From assembly GCA_018296165.2 (NCBI GenBank), contig JACKQL020000004.1:992001-1056000 (forward strand): 64,000 nucleotides of DNA, read 5' to 3'. The DNA is from Termitomyces sp. T153 (taxonomy: Eukaryota; Basidiomycota; Agaricomycetes; Agaricales; Lyophyllaceae). Positions 60,166-64,000 of this stretch are shown piece by piece. Positions within the stretch are counted from its first letter, which is position 1, and each line of letters begins with the position of its first letter. Position numbers and translations under genes: made by a program. The notes beneath the pieces are model-generated. The model saw nothing but the letters and a program-made list of their open reading frames with translations. It did not search any database and was not told where the DNA came from.

Positions 60166-60774
60166 TTACCCCGTGCGCATCACTATATGTACCCCGCTGT
60201 CCGTGCTAATGATTGGGCTAAACTCTCCCACCTTGAGCGCATACGCCGCCTCCTCAAACGGCTTCTGCATCTGTCCGCGTCCAAACCACCCCAGATCCCC
60301 CCCATTCGAATGTGAAGAGCAATCCGAGTGCTTGTTCGCAACCTCTGCAAACCTGCCTTGGGAACCCGCGATTTCGTTCTCGTACCCTTTCAGAATCTCA
60401 ATTGCCTCTTCCTTCGTGCGCGTGATATTCGCCTGGTGCCTCAGTCAGCATGGTAGGATGATGGGCTGACATGTACCAACCTCTTTCCAGCTCGACGGCC
60501 GCCGGCTGTCGCGGTGCTTGACGAGCAAATGGCTCGCGCGCACCTGCCCAGGCTTGCCCCCGCCCTCCGCCTTGGCCCCTTTCAAATGCTCTGCACCGGG
60601 AAGCTTGCTGATCTGCTCCGGCGTCAACTCCTTTGGCGGTTCCCAGCTCGACTGCCGCGTGCCAGAGTTGAAAAAGTAGGGCATCCCCTTCGAGTTGGAC
60701 ATGCGCACTTCCCAATCCTCAGACTAGTGCACATGGTGAGGCGTGGTCCATGAGGAGACAAGGGCACGTACCAT
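60166..60774 (-). CDS. ESS1: Peptidyl-prolyl isomerase Ess1/Pin1 (WW + parvulin)
   Basis: Isomerises phospho-Ser/Thr-Pro bonds, notably in the RNA polymerase II C-terminal domain. The start codon at 60774-60772 is followed at once by an intron (GTACGT..CTAG), so exon 1 codes for only the Met. Next [20 protein letters not shown] and [10 protein letters not shown] form the WW domain (two Trp), then a linker and the parvulin domain: [20 protein letters not shown] (basic phosphate-binding cluster and active-site His), [40 protein letters not shown] (catalytic Cys), [38 protein letters not shown] and RTG. About 170 residues, normal length. Divergent from the DUF4246 gene. Confidence 0.95.
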
Positions 60775-60861
60775 CTTTCTTCGTGGTGGACTTGGATTGG
60801 GAATCGTTTGGGCCGGTTTAGGTAAGATCGTGATCGGCGGGCCGTTCAACCTTTCTCAACC
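60775..60861. promoter_or_regulatory. 87-bp divergent promoter ESS1 / DUF4246
   Basis: Only 87 bp separate the two opposite start codons. The gap is moderately GC-rich, with no obvious TATA box. Confidence 0.5.
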
Positions 60862-62776
60862 ATGTCCCAAGACCAGTTCCGAGGCTATCGCCACCCCTTT
60901 GTCTTTGGCATCCACTATTTCGGTGGAGTGGGAGGTACGTAGTCTGCTGGACGTAATTACAGAAGCTGAAATCAAACCAGACTACCCAAGGACGGTATGC
61001 ACACGAGTTGACGCTCAATAGCAATCCTGAGGTGCCAACTGTAGCTGATTGAGCTGGCGATGTCTATAATGTCTGCTGAGATTAGACGGCTTTCTGACTG
61101 GCAGAATCTGCGTCTGGATCCGGGTGTCAGGATGAAATGGGCACAGATGGCCCGTGAGAGAACGTGGGACGTCAGGACGCCCTCGAGTACCGCTCAAGTC
61201 GTCTTGTCGGAGAAACAGGTGCGCCACAGACGTTCTTTCTGCTCTAATGCTGACTGTTCAATAGATCCAATATGTACTCGACGAGCTTGCAGGCTACGCC
61301 GCTCTGTACGATCACGAGCACTCATGGTATCCATCTTTTAGCCATCTTCTTCACTGACTCACAAACACCAGCCAAGTATCCTGCTTTGAGCGCATCTGGG
61401 AACGCACAGATCTGCGCCGCCCGTCGCTCAGCCGCGCCCTTGCCCGCCTCCGCAAAGGCGCGTCTTCGCCATGGGACACGCTCGCCCTCTGCACGTCCCT
61501 CATCGACCCGCACCTCCATCCCCTAATCTACAACCGCACCCTCGTCCTCTCCTCCCCCTCCCCGCGCGCCCCCGCACGCCTCCGCACCCTCCCACCCCCA
61601 AGCGCCGGCGGCGACCACTACACCATCTCCCCCCAATACGCGCTCCTCCCCACCCCCGCCCTCATCTCATCAACCGGCACCGCGACCTTCACATCCTACA
61701 TCAACAACCTCCACCCGCGCACGCACGCCGATGCGTACGACGCCCTCTCTAGGCTCCTCACGGCCTTCGTGCCCCTCTTCGAACACGTCCTCACCGATCT
61801 ACACCGCAACAACCCGCTGCAGCAGCGTATCGCGTCTCGGGGGCCGCGGTACCGCGTGTGGGACGAGCCGGAGGAGCCGCTGCATTCGGACGACGAGGAG
61901 GGGTGGGCGCAGTACGAGGCGGAGCTTAGGCATTGGGTTATGCATAGGCCCATTGAGCTGCCCGATGTCCCGCGGGGCGGGTACACTGGTGGGCTCGAGA
62001 GGAGGAGACACAACGTCAGTTTGAGGGGGAGGGAGGTGAAGGTTGTGGTCGGTGTCGAGGATGTGCGGCTCGAGCCGGGTGGGCCGGCGTATGCGGGGTC
62101 GCAGTGGCATGTGGAGGGGATGAGGAACGAGAGGATCGTGGCCGTAGGCGAGTATTATGCCGAGATCGTACGTCCGTTATCGTATATACATACATATACA
62201 CATAGCTAACGACACCCGTTCCGCACACAGGAAAACATAACACAACCTACGCTCTCCTTCCGCATGGCCACGACCTACCCCCGCCGGTTCGCAGCCGGCG
62301 ACAACGGCGCCACGCTCCGCACGTGGGGTCTGCGTGACGGCGACGCATGCCACCAACATATCGGCACGCGCCCACTCACGCCCGGCCTCCTCCTCGCCTT
62401 CCCAAATCTCTACCAATCCTCCTTGTCGCCCTTCGCCCTCGCGGACCCCACGCGTCCAGGGCGCCTCACGCTCGTGCGTTTCGGGCTCGTCGATCCGGAG
62501 GTGGGCGGCGTAGTCTGCACGGGCGACGTCGCGCCGCAGCAGGAGGCGTGGATCCGCGAAGCGGTGTACGAGGCGCTGTGTGGGAGCGGGAGGGTGCCTA
62601 GGGAGATTGGGGATATGGTGATGGAGAGGGTGGAGGGGCTCGTGGGGGAGGACGAGGCGAGGGAGTGTGCGTGGAGGTTGAGGGAGGTTAGGGAGGCGTT
62701 TAGGATTGGGAATGATCAGTATCATTTTTGTATACCGTTTGATGTGTGGAGTGCTCCTGAGGCTGGGGCGTTTTGA
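60862..62776 (+). CDS. DUF4246 family protein
   Basis: Start MSQDQFRGYRHPFVFGIHYF. Introns after HYFGGVG and after DYPRT join to LIELAMSIMSAEIRRLSDWQ. Family marks: EKQIQYVLDELAGYAALYDH, HSCQVSCFERIWERTDLRRP, ATFTSYINNLHPRTHADAYD, LTAFVPLFEHVLTDLHRNNP, then QWHVEGMRNERIVAVGEYYA, ENITQPTLSFRMATTYP, LLLAFPNLYQSSLSPFALAD and TRPGRLTLVRFGLVDPEVGG. DUF4246 is common in filamentous ascomycetes and mushrooms; the His in WHVEGM followed by the FPN..Y block suggests a 2-oxoglutarate/Fe oxygenase-like jelly roll, which is inference. The function is unknown. The GC content is noticeably higher than its neighbours. Confidence 0.88.
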
Positions 62777-63090
62777 GGGGAGGTTTTTTGGAGGTGTATT
62801 AGATAGGAAGTAAGGATGTGTTAATGAGATGGGATAGATGGCTTTACAATAATGATTTTTAGGTCTTGTACACCAGCACGTTTTAGTGCAGTCTTCAAGT
62901 TAGATCTCAGCCTCTCCCCGCTCGCCAGTGACAACGAACTTGAAACGAATGAGTCCACGAACTTACTCGAAAGATTGACGTAAGTCACGCTGCGGGGGTG
63001 ATTGATACTTTCAGATCATCGTTTAGCTTTGATACTTATATCCGAGTCGAACACCTCAAGCTCGAAGACATATCGATTTCTTTTTTCAAA

Positions 63091-63280
63091 CGTGCATTTA
63101 GTGGCCCAAGGCTGGCTCAGCGCCCAGGCCCGGGACCCCACAACAAGGGAGCACGTGGACGACGAGTTGCCGAGACGTCGCCCATTCCCGGGAAGGGTGT
63201 GCCCCGTTGCATTCGCAATCTTTCTGATGAGTTGCCCTTCACACCGTTGAGGGTCCAAGCGGTGATTAGTCGTGCTTAGT
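63091..63280 (+). repeat. Dispersed hairpin-rich repeat, copy 2
   Basis: Starts CGTGCATTTAGTGGCCCAAG, lacks the first hairpin loop present in copies 1 and 3, and keeps AAGGGAGCACGTGGACGACG, CCCATTCCCGGGAAGGG and GCATTCGCAATCTTTCTGAT. It ends near GTGCTTAGTCC. Confidence 0.85.
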
Positions 63281-63673
63281 CCTTGTCTTGTTTGGGTGAG
63301 TTATGGGTCGGTTTTTGGAAACTCACCGGTGGACGAGAACAGGGCCACGGTGGATTTGGTTTGCATGCGCTATCAAATATATATCCAAAAAGAAAAGTTC
63401 AATCAGCAGATGAGAGTTTAAGGGAAAAAAGAAACGGAGCGGTAGATTATCTACTATCGTATCGTATTTGGAAAACTCGTCAGTGACGAGACGGGGCGTC
63501 TACGCCCCCCCCTCCCTCCCCCCACAGTAGAAATAGGTCAAACCTAAAGCCTATCGAAACATCCAAAAGCAAAGTTTATCCAAATGAATCAACGAGAAAC
63601 TATGATGGAAGACGTACTATAACATCCAAGATCAAAAATCTTGAAGGGCTTCGTCGGTGTTGATGTTTTCGAA

Positions 63674-63895
63674 CGTGCATTTAGTGGCCAAGCCTCCGAA
63701 GGAGACTTGGCTCAGGCCCGGGACCCACGACAAGGGAGCACGTGGACGACGAGTCGGACGTCGCCCATTCCCGGGAAGGGTAGTTGCAGGTGTGCCCTGT
63801 TGCATTCGCAATCTTTCTGATGAGTTGCCCTCCACACCGCTGAGGGTCACCGCTTGCCTGCAAGCGATGATGAGTTATGCTTAGTCTTAGTCCTG
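63674..63895 (+). repeat. Dispersed hairpin-rich repeat, copy 3
   Basis: The most complete copy. Visible stems: CCAAGCCTCC/GGAGACTTGG (one mismatch), CCACG/CGTGG, the palindrome TTCCCGGGAA inside CCC..GGG, CCCTC/GAGGG, and GCTTGC/GCAAGC. It ends near TTATGCTTAGTCTTAGTCC, similar to copy 2. Confidence 0.85.
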
Positions 63896-64000
63896 TAAAT
63901 GTCTAGGTGAGGTTAGTCAGTTGGCTACGTATCCATCTCAGATTCTTAGTTTTTATTTTGATTCTCACCCAGTTAAGCTTAAGCCGTTCACTGATTTAAC

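Larger units (their letters stand above)
62777..64000. other. Right-edge intergenic region with two dispersed repeats
   Basis: No gene is seen. It contains two same-strand copies of the hairpin repeat about 580 bp apart, and a C-run stretch near 63504-63525. Confidence 0.5.

Noticed and set aside
63632..63850. Minus ORFs over the dispersed repeat (peptides like QQGTPATTLPGNGRR)
   Set aside because: Similar short ORFs occur at all three copies but in shifted frames and with indels that break them, so sequence conservation fits an RNA or SINE better than a protein.

Overview
The window is nuclear DNA of a basidiomycete fungus, almost certainly an Agaricomycete (mushroom-forming class); I cannot name the species. 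Genes are dense, cut by many 47-70 nt introns, often head-to-head with under 100 bp between start codons. The protein set is typical of the group: a HOG1 MAP kinase, a DNMT1-type cytosine methyltransferase with RFTS and two BAH domains, UBP2- and CreB-type deubiquitinases, EXO84, a DUF4246 protein, and a GPI-anchored Cys-rich secreted protein. The retroelements are fungal Ty3/gypsy and Ty1/copia types.

Layout. 1-8.3 kb: F-box gene (runs off the left edge), hemerythrin-like gene, HOG1, and the mitochondrial NADH-cytochrome b5 reductase MCR1. 9.2-19.0 kb: DNA methyltransferase and a large UBP2-type deubiquitinase, converging tail to tail. 19-25 kb: loose region with one copy of a dispersed hairpin-rich repeat, an NR2C2AP-like F5/8-type protein and a GPI-anchored protein. 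25-37.4 kb: housekeeping block with a small coiled-coil protein, THOC1 (THO/TREX), UDP-glucose 4-epimerase, EXO84 divergent from a protein tyrosine phosphatase, and a ZTA1-type quinone oxidoreductase. 38.4-52.5 kb: nested transposon block. 53-62.8 kb: URM1, CreB-type USP, MOSC/mARC-like protein, ESS1/Pin1 and DUF4246. 62.8-64 kb: two more copies of the dispersed repeat.

The transposon block can be read as a sequence of events. An old Ty3/gypsy gag-protease-RT remnant (minus strand) took a solo LTR (39519-40667, target duplication ACCTC). Later it took a complete 6.05-kb LTR element (41086-47134, target duplication GAGAA). Further right lie a small inverted-repeat element, a dead PIF/Harbinger transposase with its convergent Myb/SANT partner, and a dead Ty1/copia RT. 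The old pieces and the solo LTR have almost no CpG, while the homologous LTRs of the full element are CpG-rich. That contrast fits methylation followed by deamination, and the window also encodes a DNMT1-type enzyme that could do it. The young LTR element has no reverse transcriptase or integrase. It carries one 341-residue coiled-coil ORF that is intact only if two ordinary fungal introns are removed.

The most interesting points are: the CpG erosion contrast between related LTRs; the RT-less, intron-bearing LTR element; the 3-copy hairpin repeat; a CreB-type deubiquitinase whose catalytic-Cys box lies on a 14-nt microexon and reads CNNC instead of GNTC; and two frame-supported GC-AG introns. 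I saw no tRNA, rRNA, CRISPR array or secondary-metabolite cluster. All exon joins were read by eye from frame, GT/GC-AG borders and family similarity.
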